Below, piece after piece: positions 24,199 to 33,185 of a stretch of DNA of 64,000 bases (its first letter is position 1; each line of letters starts with the position of its first letter). The notes under the pieces were generated by a model that searched no databases, was not told where the DNA came from, and worked only from the letters and a program-made list of their open reading frames with translations. Made by a program: the position numbers and the translations under genes. The DNA comes from Streptomyces sp. A1277 (lineage in GTDB: Bacteria; Actinomycetota; Actinomycetes; Streptomycetales; Streptomycetaceae), in the NCBI RefSeq assembly GCF_004795015.1, contig NZ_SSBI01000036.1, positions 20,265 through 84,264 of the forward strand, written 5' to 3'.

Positions 24199-26082
24199 CT
24201 ACTGAATGACCGTGATCCGGTCTGCCGCCGGCGGGGCCAGCGGGGCCGAGGCCGTGGAGTGCGCGGCCAGGTAGGCGTTGAACAGGTCCAGGTCGGAGGC
24301 GCCGACGAGCTTGTCGGTGCCCTCGCCGAGCGCCGCGAAGCCGTCACCGCCGCCTGCCAGGAACTCGTTCATCGCGACGCGGTACGTCTTGCCCGGGTCG
24401 ATCGCCTCGCCGTTCAGCCGGATCGTGTCCGTGACCACACGGTCCGCGCCCGACTTCGTCATGTCCAGCGTGTAGGTGAGGCCATCGGAGACCTGGAGGA
24501 TCTTCGGGCTGGCCTCGTTCGGGCCGCTGACCTGCTGCTGCAGCGCGCTGACGAGCTGCGCGCCGGTCAGGTCCACGACGTTCATCATGTTGGTGAAGGG
24601 CTGCACGGTGAACGACTCCCCGTACGTGACGACTCCGTCGCCCTCACTGCCCGACGCCTTGTACACCAGGTCGGCGCGGATGCCGCCCGGGTTCATGAAG
24701 GCGACGACCGCCCCGCCCTTGTCCGCCGGGGCCAGGCCCTCCAGCTGCGCGTCCGCGATCAGGTCGCCGAGCGGCTTCTCCGGGGCCGTGGAACCGCGGC
24801 CGTTGATGTCGGCGGAGATGTAGCCCTGCGGCCGGTTCGAGATCGGCGCCGCGAGCGTGTTCCAGCGGGCGATCAGGTCCGTCATGTCCTTGGCCGGCTT
24901 CTGGTCGCGGCTGACGATGTGGTTCGCCGAGACCGGGTTCGACGGGGCGGGGCTGTGGTGCTTGGTGCCCTTCTTGCCGGAGCCCTTCACCGCCGTGCGC
25001 ACGATGTCGTTGGTACGGCGGTCGTACGTCAGCGTGGTGTCGGTGTACAGCTTGCCGAACGAGGCGGCCGACGTGACCAGGCGCGGGTTGCCCGCCGGGT
25101 CCGGGATCGTGCACACGTACGCCTGGTGGGTGTGGCCCGTCACCAGCGCGTCCACCTTCGGCGTGATGCCCTTGGCGATGTCCGTGATCGGCCCGGAGAC
25201 GCCGTCCCCGGCGCCCGGGCTGTCGCAGTCGTAGTTGTACGACGCGGAGGCGGGCGCGCCGCCCTCGTGGATCAGCGCGACGATCGACTTGACGCCCTGC
25301 CGGTCCAGCTCCTTGGCGTACTTGTTGATCGTCTCGACCTCGTCGTGGAACTTCAGGCCCTTGACGCCGTTGGCCGTCACGATGTCCGGCGTGCCCTCCA
25401 GGGTCACCCCGATGAAGCCGATCTTGACGCCGTTCTTCTTCCACACGGTGTACGGGCGGAGGATCGGCTTGCCGGTCTTCTCGCTCGTCACATTGGCGGC
25501 CAGGTACGGGAAGTCGGCCCCCTTGAACTTCTTGCCCTTCTCGTAGCAGCCCTCGACCGGGTGGCAGCCGCCGTTCTGGAGGCGGGCCAGCTCGGTGGCG
25601 CCCTCGTCGAACTCGTGGTTGCCGACGCTCGTCACATCGAGGTCGATCTTGTTGAGCGCCTCGATGGTCGGCTCGTCGTGGAAGAGCCCCGACAGCAGCG
25701 GGCTCGCCCCGACCATGTCGCCGCCGGCCGCGGTGATGGAGTACGGGTGGCCCTTGCGGGCGGCGCGCAGCGAGGCGGCGAGGTACTCCACGCCACCGGC
25801 CGGAACGTCCTTCCTCGTACCGTCGGCCTGCACCTCGTTGACCATGCCGGCGGAACCGGCCGGCGGCTCCAGGTTGCCGTGCAGGTCGTTGAAGGACAGC
25901 AGCTGTACGTCGACGGTCCGGGCCGGCGTCTGGTGCCCGTGCCCCTTGCCGTGCCCGTGCCCGTGGCCGCGCTCGTGGGCGCCGGCCGGCATGGCGGCGA
26001 CGAGTGCGCCCACGGTGACCAGGCCGGCCGCGGCGGCGAGCACCCGCCGGGACGCGCGGTTCTTCTGCGGTGTCGCTGACAT
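24199..26082 (-). CDS. Secreted 5'-nucleotidase / UshA-type metallophosphoesterase
   Basis: 627 residues. A signal peptide (about 1-35) is followed by a His/Gly-rich stretch (HERGHGHGHGKGHGH) that may gather metal. The metallophosphoesterase domain has FNDLHGNLEPP, GGDMVGASP, GNHEFDEG and GHTHQ, which carry the dimetal ligands. The C-terminal 5'-nucleotidase domain has PGGIRADLV and FTNMMNVVDLTGAQL. It should release phosphate from extracellular nucleotides. It lies upstream of a large phosphate gene block, so Pho control is plausible, but I found no clear PHO box before it. Confidence 0.88.
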   Translation of the reverse strand: MSATPQKNRASRRVLAAAAGLVTVGALVAAMPAGAHERGHGHGHGKGHGHQTPARTVDVQLLSFNDLHGNLEPPAGSAGMVNEVQADGTRKDVPAGGVEYLAASLRAARKGHPYSITAAGGDMVGASPLLSGLFHDEPTIEALNKIDLDVTSVGNHEFDEGATELARLQNGGCHPVEGCYEKGKKFKGADFPYLAANVTSEKTGKPILRPYTVWKKNGVKIGFIGVTLEGTPDIVTANGVKGLKFHDEVETINKYAKELDRQGVKSIVALIHEGGAPASASYNYDCDSPGAGDGVSGPITDIAKGITPKVDALVTGHTHQAYVCTIPDPAGNPRLVTSAASFGKLYTDTTLTYDRRTNDIVRTAVKGSGKKGTKHHSPAPSNPVSANHIVSRDQKPAKDMTDLIARWNTLAAPISNRPQGYISADINGRGSTAPEKPLGDLIADAQLEGLAPADKGGAVVAFMNPGGIRADLVYKASGSEGDGVVTYGESFTVQPFTNMMNVVDLTGAQLVSALQQQVSGPNEASPKILQVSDGLTYTLDMTKSGADRVVTDTIRLNGEAIDPGKTYRVAMNEFLAGGGDGFAALGEGTDKLVGASDLDLFNAYLAAHSTASAPLAPPAADRITVIQ

Positions 26083-26413
26083 CGGTCCCCTTGTGAGTTC
26101 AGCGGGAGGAGTTCGAGGCGCAGCCTAGGGTCAACGCGCGTAGCGCGACAGATGTTCGTGGTTACGAACTGGTTGCCGCCCGATCGGAACGGGGCCATTC
26201 GCCCATATGGGTGCGCGGGCGTGCGCCTCCACCCGGTGGGCGGGGCGGGGGCCCTGCGGGCAGACTCCCGGAACCCCGCGCCCCGGGACGGGGCAACCTG
26301 TGGGGGCGGGCGCCCCGCTCAAGCCTGTCCGGCGATTGAGGACGGAACCCTCCGGTCGGACCGGGGCGGCCGGCACCCACACCCCCGGGGCGGAGGCCCT
26401 TACGCTCGTACAC
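26083..26413. other. Divergent intergenic region, nucleotidase / mshD
   Basis: 331 bases without a gene I can support. It holds a 16-base perfect palindrome (GTTCGT-GGTT-ACGAAC, 26154-26169) about 70 bases upstream of the nucleotidase start, which could be a regulator site. The 18-base dispersed element lies at 26327-26344. The remaining sequence is very GC-rich with many short stems. Confidence 0.6.
26327..26344 (+). repeat. Dispersed 18-bp intergenic element, copy 1
   Basis: GTCCGGCGATTGAGGACG, identical to copy 3 at 38151 and one base different from copy 2 at 33601. Confidence 0.85.
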
Positions 26414-27352
26414 ATGACGACTGACGTACCGCTCCCCGCCCCCGGCCGCGAGATCCAGACGCTCGACACCCTCTCCCCCGACCAGTCCGCAGCCGTCCTG
26501 GACCTGCTCGCCGAGGCGGCCCGGTCCGACGGCAGGCAGGCCGTGTCCGAGCAGGGCCGGCTACAGCTGCGGGGCGGCCACCGGGACGGCGTACGGCACT
26601 TCCTGCTGAGCGCGGGAGGCGTACTGGCCGGGTACGCGCAGCTGGAGGACACCGACCCCGTCGAGGCGCCCGCCGCCGAGCTGGTCGTCCACCCCTCGCA
26701 CCGGGGGCACGGGCACGGGCGGGCGCTCGGGGCGGCCCTGCTCGCCGCCACCGGCAAGCGGCTGCGGGTGTGGGCGCACGGCGCGAAGGCGTCGGCGCGC
26801 CACCTCGCCCAGGTCCTCGGCCTCTCCCTGTTCCGGGAACTGCGCCAGCTGCGCCGACCGTTGAGCCCGCTGAACCTCGCCGAACCGGTCCTGCCCCCGG
26901 GCGTCACCGTCCGCACCTTCGTCCCTGGCGAGGACGACGCCGCCTGGCTCGCCGTGAACAGCGCGGCGTTCGCCCACCACCCCGAGCAGGGCTCGCTGAC
27001 CCAGCGCGACCTGGACGACCGCAAGTCCGAGCCCTGGTTCGACCCGGAGGGCTTCTTCCTGGCCGAGCGCGAGGACGGCGCCGGGGGCAGCGAGCTGATC
27101 GGCTTCCACTGGACGAAGGTGCACGCCGAGGACCGGCTCGGCGAGGTGTACGTGGTCGGCATCCGGCCCGACGCCCAGGGCGGCGGCCTCGGCAAGGCGC
27201 TCACCGCGATCGGGCTGCGCCACCTGGCCGCCGAGGGACTGCCGACCGCGATGCTCTACGTGGACGCGGACAACCCGGCGGCCCTCGCGGTGTACGAGCG
27301 GATGGGGTTCGTCACCCACGAGGTCGACCTGATGTACCGCACGGAGTCCTGA
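26414..27352 (+). CDS. mshD: Mycothiol synthase
   Basis: 312 residues with two tandem GNAT domains, as in MshD, which acetylates the cysteine amine of Cys-GlcN-inositol in the last step of mycothiol synthesis. The first domain has VVHPSHRGHGHGRALG near residue 94. The second has VVGIRPDAQGGGLGKAL near residue 240, the active copy in M. tuberculosis MshD, and ends in LYVDADNPAALAVYERMGF. The ATG at 26414 gives the usual N-terminus. mshD occupies the equivalent place in S. coelicolor. Confidence 0.92.
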   Translation: MTTDVPLPAPGREIQTLDTLSPDQSAAVLDLLAEAARSDGRQAVSEQGRLQLRGGHRDGVRHFLLSAGGVLAGYAQLEDTDPVEAPAAELVVHPSHRGHGHGRALGAALLAATGKRLRVWAHGAKASARHLAQVLGLSLFRELRQLRRPLSPLNLAEPVLPPGVTVRTFVPGEDDAAWLAVNSAAFAHHPEQGSLTQRDLDDRKSEPWFDPEGFFLAEREDGAGGSELIGFHWTKVHAEDRLGEVYVVGIRPDAQGGGLGKALTAIGLRHLAAEGLPTAMLYVDADNPAALAVYERMGFVTHEVDLMYRTES

Positions 27353-27370
27353 AGGCTCACAACTCCCCCG

Positions 27371-27396
27371 GGGGCGGCGCCGCTTGACGCCGCCCC
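27371..27396 (+). terminator. Hairpin terminator after mshD
   Basis: A 9-bp stem (GGGGCGGCG / CGCCGCCCC) with an 8-base loop is followed by TTCCTT, 18 bases past the mshD stop and before the GntR operator. Confidence 0.65.
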
Positions 27397-27406
27397 TTCC
27401 TTGCGG

Positions 27407-27438
27407 CACCCTTTCACTACTCAATTAGTGAAAGGGTG
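27407..27438. promoter_or_regulatory. Perfect 13-6-13 palindrome at the GntR start
   Basis: CACCCTTTCACTA and TAGTGAAAGGGTG enclose CTCAAT. The right arm contains the GAAAGGG ribosome site, and the ATG follows three bases later. A bound repressor would block both promoter and translation start, so autoregulation by the YtrA-type GntR protein is likely. TTGCGG (27401) and ATTAGT (27424) could be the -35 and -10 with a 17-base spacer. Confidence 0.8.
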
Positions 27439-27441
27439 AAG

Positions 27442-27852
27442 ATGGCAGAGTCCGCAGCAGTCGAGTTCCGCATCGACCGGCGCAGCGGCGTCGCCACGTA
27501 CCTCCAGATCGTCCAGCAGACCAAGCAGGCCCTGCGCCTGGGACTGCTGGAGCCGGGTGACCGGCTGCCCACCGCACGGGAGGTGGTCGAGGCCACCGCC
27601 ATCAACCCGAACACCGTGCTCAAGGCGTACCGGGAGCTGGAGCGCGAAGGGCTCGTCGAGGCCCGGCGCGGCCTCGGCACCTTCGTCACCCGGTCGCTCG
27701 GCAGCGCGGCGGCTGCCGACGACGCACCGCTGCGCGCCGAACTCGCCGCCTGGGCGCGCCGGGCACGGGACGCCGGTCTCGACCGGGACGACGTGAGCGC
27801 GCTCTTCACCGCCGTACTGGACAGCACATTCGAGGGGGACCAGGACCGATGA
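27442..27852 (+). CDS. GntR-family regulator, YtrA subfamily
   Basis: 136 residues. The winged HTH fills residues 10-75 (YLQIVQQTKQALRLGLLEPG, LPTAREVVEATAINPNTVLKAYRELEREGLV). Only a short helical C-terminus follows, as in YtrA-type regulators that control adjacent ABC exporters. The ATG at 27442 is five bases after GAAAGGG; a GTG two codons earlier is possible. The stop overlaps the ABC ATPase start as ATGA. Confidence 0.9.
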   Translation: MAESAAVEFRIDRRSGVATYLQIVQQTKQALRLGLLEPGDRLPTAREVVEATAINPNTVLKAYRELEREGLVEARRGLGTFVTRSLGSAAAADDAPLRAELAAWARRARDAGLDRDDVSALFTAVLDSTFEGDQDR

Positions 27853-28739
27853 CAGGTACAGCGCTGGAGGCCGACGGCCTCGGCATGAAGTACCGGAACA
27901 GGGGAGGCGGCTGGGCGCTGCGCGACTGCTCGTTCCGGCTGCCCGCCGGCTCCGTCTGCGCGCTCGTCGGCCCCAACGGGGCCGGGAAGTCCACCCTGCT
28001 CACCCTCGCCGCGGGCTTCCTGCGGCCGGCCGAGGGGACGATACGGGTACTGGGCTCGACGCCCGGCGAGGCCCGGACCCGGATGGGCTACGTGGCCCAG
28101 GACAAGCCGCTCTACCCGCAGTTGACGGTCGCCGAGACGCTGTGGGCGGGCGCCGAGCTGAACCCCGCGACCTGGGACCAGGACACCGCGGAGCGCGTCG
28201 CCGAGCCACTCCCGGCAGGCGCGAAGGTCCGCGCGCTGTCCGGCGGGCAGCGCACCCGGCTCGCCCTGGCCCTGGCGCTGGGCAAGCGGCCCGAGATCCT
28301 GCTGCTGGACGAGCCGATGGCCGACCTCGACCCGCTCGCCCGCCACCAGCTGATGGGGGTCCTGATGGCCGAGGCCGCCGAACACCGCACCACCATCGTG
28401 ATGTCCTCGCACATCCTCAGCGAGCTGGAGGGCGCCTGCGACTACCTGCTCCTCGTCGACGGCGGCCGCGTCCGCCTCGGCGGCGAGACGGACGACCTGC
28501 TCGCCGCGCACGCCCTGCTCACCGGCCCCGTACGGGACCTCGCCCCGCACACGGTGGTCGAGTCCCGCACCACGGGGCGCGCGCTGACCGCGCTGGTCCG
28601 CCCGGAGGGCCCGGTGGATGCCGCCTGGGACAGGGCCGAGCCCTCCCTGGAGGAGCTGCTGCTGGCCCACCTGCGCTCCCCCGAGGCCCCCGCGCTGCTC
28701 ACCCCGAGCGCGACGGCCCGTCAGGCGGTGGCCGCATGA
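27849..28739 (+). CDS. ABC transporter ATP-binding protein
   Basis: 296 residues. Walker A GPNGAGKST, Q-loop AQDKPLYPQL, signature LSGGQRTRLALALAL, Walker B ILLLDEPMADLDP and the H-loop in MSSHILSEL are all present, so the ATPase should be active. The C-terminal 80 residues form the usual extension of drug/antibiotic-type exporters. The start overlaps gntR and the stop overlaps the permease (ATGA in both cases), so the three are translationally coupled. The substrate is unknown. Confidence 0.9.
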   Translation: MTGTALEADGLGMKYRNRGGGWALRDCSFRLPAGSVCALVGPNGAGKSTLLTLAAGFLRPAEGTIRVLGSTPGEARTRMGYVAQDKPLYPQLTVAETLWAGAELNPATWDQDTAERVAEPLPAGAKVRALSGGQRTRLALALALGKRPEILLLDEPMADLDPLARHQLMGVLMAEAAEHRTTIVMSSHILSELEGACDYLLLVDGGRVRLGGETDDLLAAHALLTGPVRDLAPHTVVESRTTGRALTALVRPEGPVDAAWDRAEPSLEELLLAHLRSPEAPALLTPSATARQAVAA

Positions 28740-29683
28740 GCGCCATCCAACTGCGCGGCCCGGCGCGTCTCGTCGTACGGCAGCAGCGCGGCGCCCTGTG
28801 GGCGGCCTGCGCGCTGCTGGTCCTGGGCACCGCCTTCGTGGTCGCGCTCCGGATCTGGGTCGCCTCCGCGCACGAGAACTGCGCCGACGGCGACACCACG
28901 CGCTGCGGCGACGGCACCTACCTGCCCACCTACGCCCGCAGCGCGTCCCAGACCTACCTGTCGGACGGGGGCACCGCCCTCCTGGTCCTCTCCGTGCTCA
29001 TCGGGGTCTTCGTCGCGGGCCCGCTGATCGCCCGCGAACTGGAGAGCGGCACGTTCCGCTTCGCCTGGGCCCAGTCGGTCCCGCCCGCCCGCTGGCTCGC
29101 GGCCCGGCTCGCGGTGCCCGCGGTCCTGGCGACCGCCGGCACGACCGTGCTGCTGCTCGTCTACCGCTGGGGCCGGTCGGGCGTCCGGCGTGGCTCGTCC
29201 TACGAGCTGCACTGGTCCCAGAGCGGGATCTTTCCCGCCCTCGGCCCGGTCGCCGTCGCCTACGCCCTGTTCGCCGTGGCCGTCGGCGCCCTGTGCGCCG
29301 TGCTCGTACGCCGCACCCTGCCGGCCATGGGCCTCACCGCCGTGGTCCTGGGCGTGGTCATGTACGGCTTCGGCAGGCGCCGCTACGAGCTGTGGCCCAC
29401 GGTCCGCGGCCTCGGCGGAAAGGGCTGGGACGACAATTCCTGGCCCATCGAATCGGGCATGCTCACCTCGTCCGGCAAGGAGCTCTACTGGAAGGACTGC
29501 TACGCGCGGAACACCCTGAGCCCGGACTGCCTGAGGGACCAGGGCGGGGTCACCGACTTCGTCGACCACCACCCCATCTCCCACTTCTGGCCGCTCCAGC
29601 TCGTCGAGACCGGCATCCTGCTCGTCCTCGCGGCCGCCGCCACCGCACTCGCCTTCCGGGTGCTGCGCCGCCGCCACGCCTGA
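28736..29683 (+). CDS. ABC transporter permease
   Basis: 315 residues. About six membrane helices are visible, at roughly residues 23-40, 80-100, 118-138, 160-185, 190-210 and 290-310. A large extracellular loop after the first helix contains Cys (HENCADGDTTRCGDG), and another before the last helix contains KDCYARN and SPDCLRDQ; these could form disulfides. It pairs with the preceding ATPase in a GntR-controlled exporter. Confidence 0.85.
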   Translation: MSAIQLRGPARLVVRQQRGALWAACALLVLGTAFVVALRIWVASAHENCADGDTTRCGDGTYLPTYARSASQTYLSDGGTALLVLSVLIGVFVAGPLIARELESGTFRFAWAQSVPPARWLAARLAVPAVLATAGTTVLLLVYRWGRSGVRRGSSYELHWSQSGIFPALGPVAVAYALFAVAVGALCAVLVRRTLPAMGLTAVVLGVVMYGFGRRRYELWPTVRGLGGKGWDDNSWPIESGMLTSSGKELYWKDCYARNTLSPDCLRDQGGVTDFVDHHPISHFWPLQLVETGILLVLAAAATALAFRVLRRRHA

Positions 29684-29694
29684 GGCGCCCGGCA

Positions 29695-29731
29695 GCCGTG
29701 TCCGGGGCCGGGAACGGCACCCGGACACGGC
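29695..29731 (+). terminator. Terminator of the GntR-ABC operon
   Basis: A 12-bp perfect stem (GCCGTGTCCGGG / CCCGGACACGGC) with a 13-base loop starts 12 bases past the permease stop. Confidence 0.75.
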
Positions 29732-29748
29732 CACACCGCTTCCTGCAC

Positions 29749-29781
29749 GTCATGTCGTCGTTACCGGGCATTCAGCCGCCC
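29749..29781 (+). promoter_or_regulatory. Degenerate PHO-box-like repeats upstream of ppk
   Basis: GTCAT, GTTAC and TTCAG start at 29749, 29760 and 29771, 11 bases apart like the direct repeats of a PhoP box, but each departs from the GTTCA consensus. PhoP control of ppk is known in Streptomyces; this exact site is my guess. Confidence 0.35.
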
Positions 29782-29926
29782 TTGCGACCCTCTCAGGATG
29801 CAGCCAGCTGTGCCGACCCCCCGCAACGGGCGAAATCCCGGCGGAATGCGCCCCGACCGCGCCGCCTTCGCGATCTCGTCCTCCTCCGACGCGCCCCTGG
29901 AGCCCTCCGCGCGGAACAATGGGCTC

Positions 29927-32182
29927 ATGAGCCAGCAGCCCAGCTCCGAGGTCCCGGTCCAGCCCGCCGCCCAACCCTCAGTCGGCTCCCTCGCCGCACA
30001 CCGGCCGCATGCCGTCGCCTCACCCTCGTCCAGAGGGGCCGGTCTGTCCACCGCGGCGGACCTCGATCCCGACATCGACGCGGACGCCGACGCGTACGAG
30101 CCCGATGTGGACGGGGACGAGCTGCCGCAGGGCCGGTTCCTGGACCGGGAACGCAGTTGGCTCGCGTTCAACGAACGCGTTCTGGAACTCGCCGAGGACC
30201 CGGCCACCCCCCTCCTCGAACGGGCTAATTTCCTCGCCATCTTCGCGTCGAACCTGGACGAGTTCTTCATGGTCCGGGTGGCGGGCCTCAAGCGCCGCAT
30301 CGCGACCGGGGTCGCCACCCGGTCCGCTTCCGGCCTCCAGCCCCGCGAGGTCCTGGACCTGATCTGGACCCGCTCGCGCGAACTCATGGCCCGGCACGCC
30401 GCCTGCTACCAGCAGGACGTCGCCCCCGCCCTGTCCGACGAGGGCATCCAGCTGATCCGCTGGCCGGAGCTGACCGAGAAGGAGCAGGCCCGCCTGTTCA
30501 CCTTCTTCCGCCAGCGCGTCTTCCCCGTCCTCACCCCCCTCGCCGTGGACCCGGCGCACCCCTTCCCGTACATCTCCGGCCTCTCGCTCAACCTCGCCGT
30601 CGTCGTACGCAACCCGGTCAGCGGCCACCGCCACTTCGCCCGGGTCAAGGTGCCGCCGCTGCTGACCCGGTTCCTGGAGGCGTCGCCGCAGCGCTACGTA
30701 CCCATAGAGGACGTCATCGCGGCCCACCTGGAGGAGCTGTTCCCGGGCATGGAGGTGCTGGCGCACCACATGTTCCGGGTCACCAGGAACGAGGACCTGG
30801 AGGTCGAGGAGGACGACGCGGAGAACCTCCTCAAGGCCCTGGAGAAGGAGCTCATGCGGCGCCGCTTCGGCCCGCCGGTCCGCCTGGAGGTCGAGGAGTC
30901 CATCGACCCGTACGTGCTGGACCTGCTGGTCCGCGAGCTGAAGGTGTCCGACGCCGAGGTCTACCCGCTGCCCGGACCGCTCGACCTGACCGGCCTGTTC
31001 GGCATAGCGTCGCTGGACCGGCCCGAGCTGAAGTTCCCCAACTTCATCGCCGGCACCCACCGCGACCTCGCGGAGGTGGAATCCGCCTCCGCGCCGGACA
31101 TCTTCGCCGCGCTGCGCGAGCGGGACGTGCTGCTGCACCACCCGTACGACTCCTTCTCCACCTCCGTCCAGGCATTCCTGGAGCAGGCGGCGGGCGACCC
31201 GGACGTCCTCGCGATCAAGCAGACCCTGTACCGGACCTCGGGCGACTCGCCGATAGTGGACGCCCTCATCGACGCCGCCGAGTCCGGCAAGCAGGTCCTC
31301 GTCCTCGTCGAGATCAAAGCCCGCTTCGACGAGCAGGCCAACATCAAGTGGGCGCGCAAACTGGAGGAGGCGGGCTGCCACGTCGTCTACGGGCTCGTCG
31401 GCCTCAAGACGCACTGCAAGCTCTCCCTCGTCGTCCGCCAGGAGGGCGACACGCTGCGCCGCTACTCGCACGTCGGCACCGGCAACTACCACCCCAAGAC
31501 GGCCCGGCTGTACGAGGACCTCGGCCTGCTCACCGCCGATCCGCAGGTCGGCGCGGACCTCTCCGACCTCTTCAACCGGCTCTCCGGCTACTCCCGCCGC
31601 GAGACCTACCGCCGTCTCCTCGTCGCCCCCAAGTCGCTGCGCGACGGCCTGGTCGCCCGGATCGCCAAGGAGGTGACGCACCATCGGGCCGGCCGCCCCG
31701 CCTACGTACGGATCAAGGTCAACTCCATGGTCGACGAGGCGGTCATCGACGCCTGCTACCGGGCCGCGCAGGCCGGCGTACCGGTCGACATCTGGGTGCG
31801 CGGCATCTGTGCGATCCGCCCCGGCGTCACCGGTCTCTCCGAGAACATCCGGGTCCGCTCGGTCCTCGGCCGCTTCCTCGAACACTCCCGGGTCTTCGCG
31901 TTCGGCAACGGCGGCGAGCCCGAAGTCTGGTTCGGCAGCGCCGACATGATGCACCGCAACCTCGACCGCCGCATCGAGGCCCTGGTCCGGGTCACCGACC
32001 CCGCCCACCGGGCCGCGCTCAGCCGCCTCCTGGAGACCGGCATGGCCGACACCACCTCCTCCTGGCACCTGGGCCCCGACGGGAACTGGACCCGGCACTC
32101 CGTGGACGCGGACGGCCGGCCCCTGCGGCACGTACAGGAAATGCTCATTGACGCCCGGAGGCGCCGGCGTGCGACGCCCTGA
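29927..32182 (+). CDS. ppk: Polyphosphate kinase 1
   Basis: 751 residues from the ATG at 29927. It makes and reverses long-chain polyphosphate from ATP. The N-terminal 80 residues are variable and acidic. PPK1 begins at LDRERSWLAFNERVLELAED. The autophosphorylated His lies in SHVGTGNYHPKTARLYEDLG, and the second essential His in RFLEHSRVFAFGNGG; SADMMHRNLDRRIE is also typical. The upstream in-frame ATG at 29798 is less likely because the extension shows no family similarity. CHAD and Nudix genes follow with overlapping ends. Confidence 0.94.
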   Translation: MSQQPSSEVPVQPAAQPSVGSLAAHRPHAVASPSSRGAGLSTAADLDPDIDADADAYEPDVDGDELPQGRFLDRERSWLAFNERVLELAEDPATPLLERANFLAIFASNLDEFFMVRVAGLKRRIATGVATRSASGLQPREVLDLIWTRSRELMARHAACYQQDVAPALSDEGIQLIRWPELTEKEQARLFTFFRQRVFPVLTPLAVDPAHPFPYISGLSLNLAVVVRNPVSGHRHFARVKVPPLLTRFLEASPQRYVPIEDVIAAHLEELFPGMEVLAHHMFRVTRNEDLEVEEDDAENLLKALEKELMRRRFGPPVRLEVEESIDPYVLDLLVRELKVSDAEVYPLPGPLDLTGLFGIASLDRPELKFPNFIAGTHRDLAEVESASAPDIFAALRERDVLLHHPYDSFSTSVQAFLEQAAGDPDVLAIKQTLYRTSGDSPIVDALIDAAESGKQVLVLVEIKARFDEQANIKWARKLEEAGCHVVYGLVGLKTHCKLSLVVRQEGDTLRRYSHVGTGNYHPKTARLYEDLGLLTADPQVGADLSDLFNRLSGYSRRETYRRLLVAPKSLRDGLVARIAKEVTHHRAGRPAYVRIKVNSMVDEAVIDACYRAAQAGVPVDIWVRGICAIRPGVTGLSENIRVRSVLGRFLEHSRVFAFGNGGEPEVWFGSADMMHRNLDRRIEALVRVTDPAHRAALSRLLETGMADTTSSWHLGPDGNWTRHSVDADGRPLRHVQEMLIDARRRRRATP

Positions 32183-33185
32183 CCACCAGACCCAGGCCGG
32201 CCCGACCGGCGCGGCCGGTACCACCGGCGTGAGCGCCGGGGCGGTGCTCGGCCCGTATCTGCGCACCCAGGCCGCGGACTTCCTGCGCAGCCTGCGCCTG
32301 CACCGCGAGAACACCTCCCCCACCGACGCCGGTTCCCGCGCCGCCGAGCAGGCCGCTGCTGCCCTGCGCCGCTCGTCGCGCCGGATCGGCTCCACCCTGC
32401 GCACCTTCCGCACGGCGCTCGACCCGCTCTGGGCCGAGCAGCTGCGTACGGAGCTGGCCTGGCTGTCCGGCACGCTCGCCCGCGAGCACGCCTACGCGGA
32501 CCGGCTGACCCGGCTCCTCGAAGCGCTGCACGGGCTGTCCGGCGCCCCCGCCCTCCCCGCCGCCCGCACCGCAGGGGAGCCCGCCGACAAGGGCCGCCCC
32601 GTACTCGGCGTCGGGGCGGCGCGCGCCGGCGCACTGCTGGAGCGGCAGCTGACCCTGGCCCGGACCCGCGCCCACTCCGCCGCCCTCCAGGCCCTCGGCT
32701 CGTCCCGCTTCCACGCGGTGGCCGACGCGGTCGCGCTGCTCGCCTCCGACGTGCCGTTCTCCGCGGCGGCGGCCGGTCCCGCCGGTGAGCTGCTGAGCGG
32801 CCCCGCGGACCTGGCGGAGCAGCGGCTGCTCGGCGCGGTGGCGGCGCTGCCCCCGGACGAGTCGGCCGAGCCGTACAACGAGGCGCACGACGCGCCCTGG
32901 CACCAGACCCGGCTGCTGCTGCGGCTGCACCGGTACGCCCACGAGGTGGTGCGCGGCGCCCCCGATCCGGTCCTGGCCGCCGCCGGGCACGCGCTCGATC
33001 TGCACCGGGACGCGGTGGAGGCGGCCGGTGCGGCGGCCTCGGCCGCCCGTACGCCGAGGATCGCGCCCGCGACCGCGTACGCCCTCGGTGTGCTGCACGC
33101 CGACCAGCGCCACGAGGTGGAGGCGGCGCGCGCGGTGTTCCGCGAGAGCTGGCCGTACGCGACGACGGGCGCGGTCCGGTCGTGA
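32169..33185 (+). CDS. CHAD-domain protein
   Basis: 338 residues from a GTG at 32169, which has GGAGG seven bases upstream; this start overlaps ppk by 14 bases. CHAD domains are helical bundles with conserved His and Arg that bind polyphosphate. The visible core includes RSSRRIGSTLRTFRTALDP, LRTELAWLSGTLAREHAYAD and a final LGVLHADQRHEVEAARAVF. Being coupled to ppk, it probably works on or with polyphosphate granules. Its stop overlaps the Nudix start as GTGA. Confidence 0.87.
   Translation: MRRPDHQTQAGPTGAAGTTGVSAGAVLGPYLRTQAADFLRSLRLHRENTSPTDAGSRAAEQAAAALRRSSRRIGSTLRTFRTALDPLWAEQLRTELAWLSGTLAREHAYADRLTRLLEALHGLSGAPALPAARTAGEPADKGRPVLGVGAARAGALLERQLTLARTRAHSAALQALGSSRFHAVADAVALLASDVPFSAAAAGPAGELLSGPADLAEQRLLGAVAALPPDESAEPYNEAHDAPWHQTRLLLRLHRYAHEVVRGAPDPVLAAAGHALDLHRDAVEAAGAAASAARTPRIAPATAYALGVLHADQRHEVEAARAVFRESWPYATTGAVRS

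Noticed and set aside
24154..26079. A 641-codon open frame antisense to the nucleotidase
   Set aside because: The nucleotidase carries a signal peptide and all metal-binding motifs; the reverse frame shows none.
26154..26169. PHO box of the nucleotidase gene
   Set aside because: The site is an inverted, not direct, repeat and lacks the 11-base GTTCA spacing seen at pstS, so it is listed only as an unassigned palindrome.
30020..32473. An 817-codon open frame antisense to ppk
   Set aside because: Third-position GC bias opens the reverse frame; composition is Val/Gly/Asp/Arg-rich with no domain pattern, and ppk on the other strand is certain.
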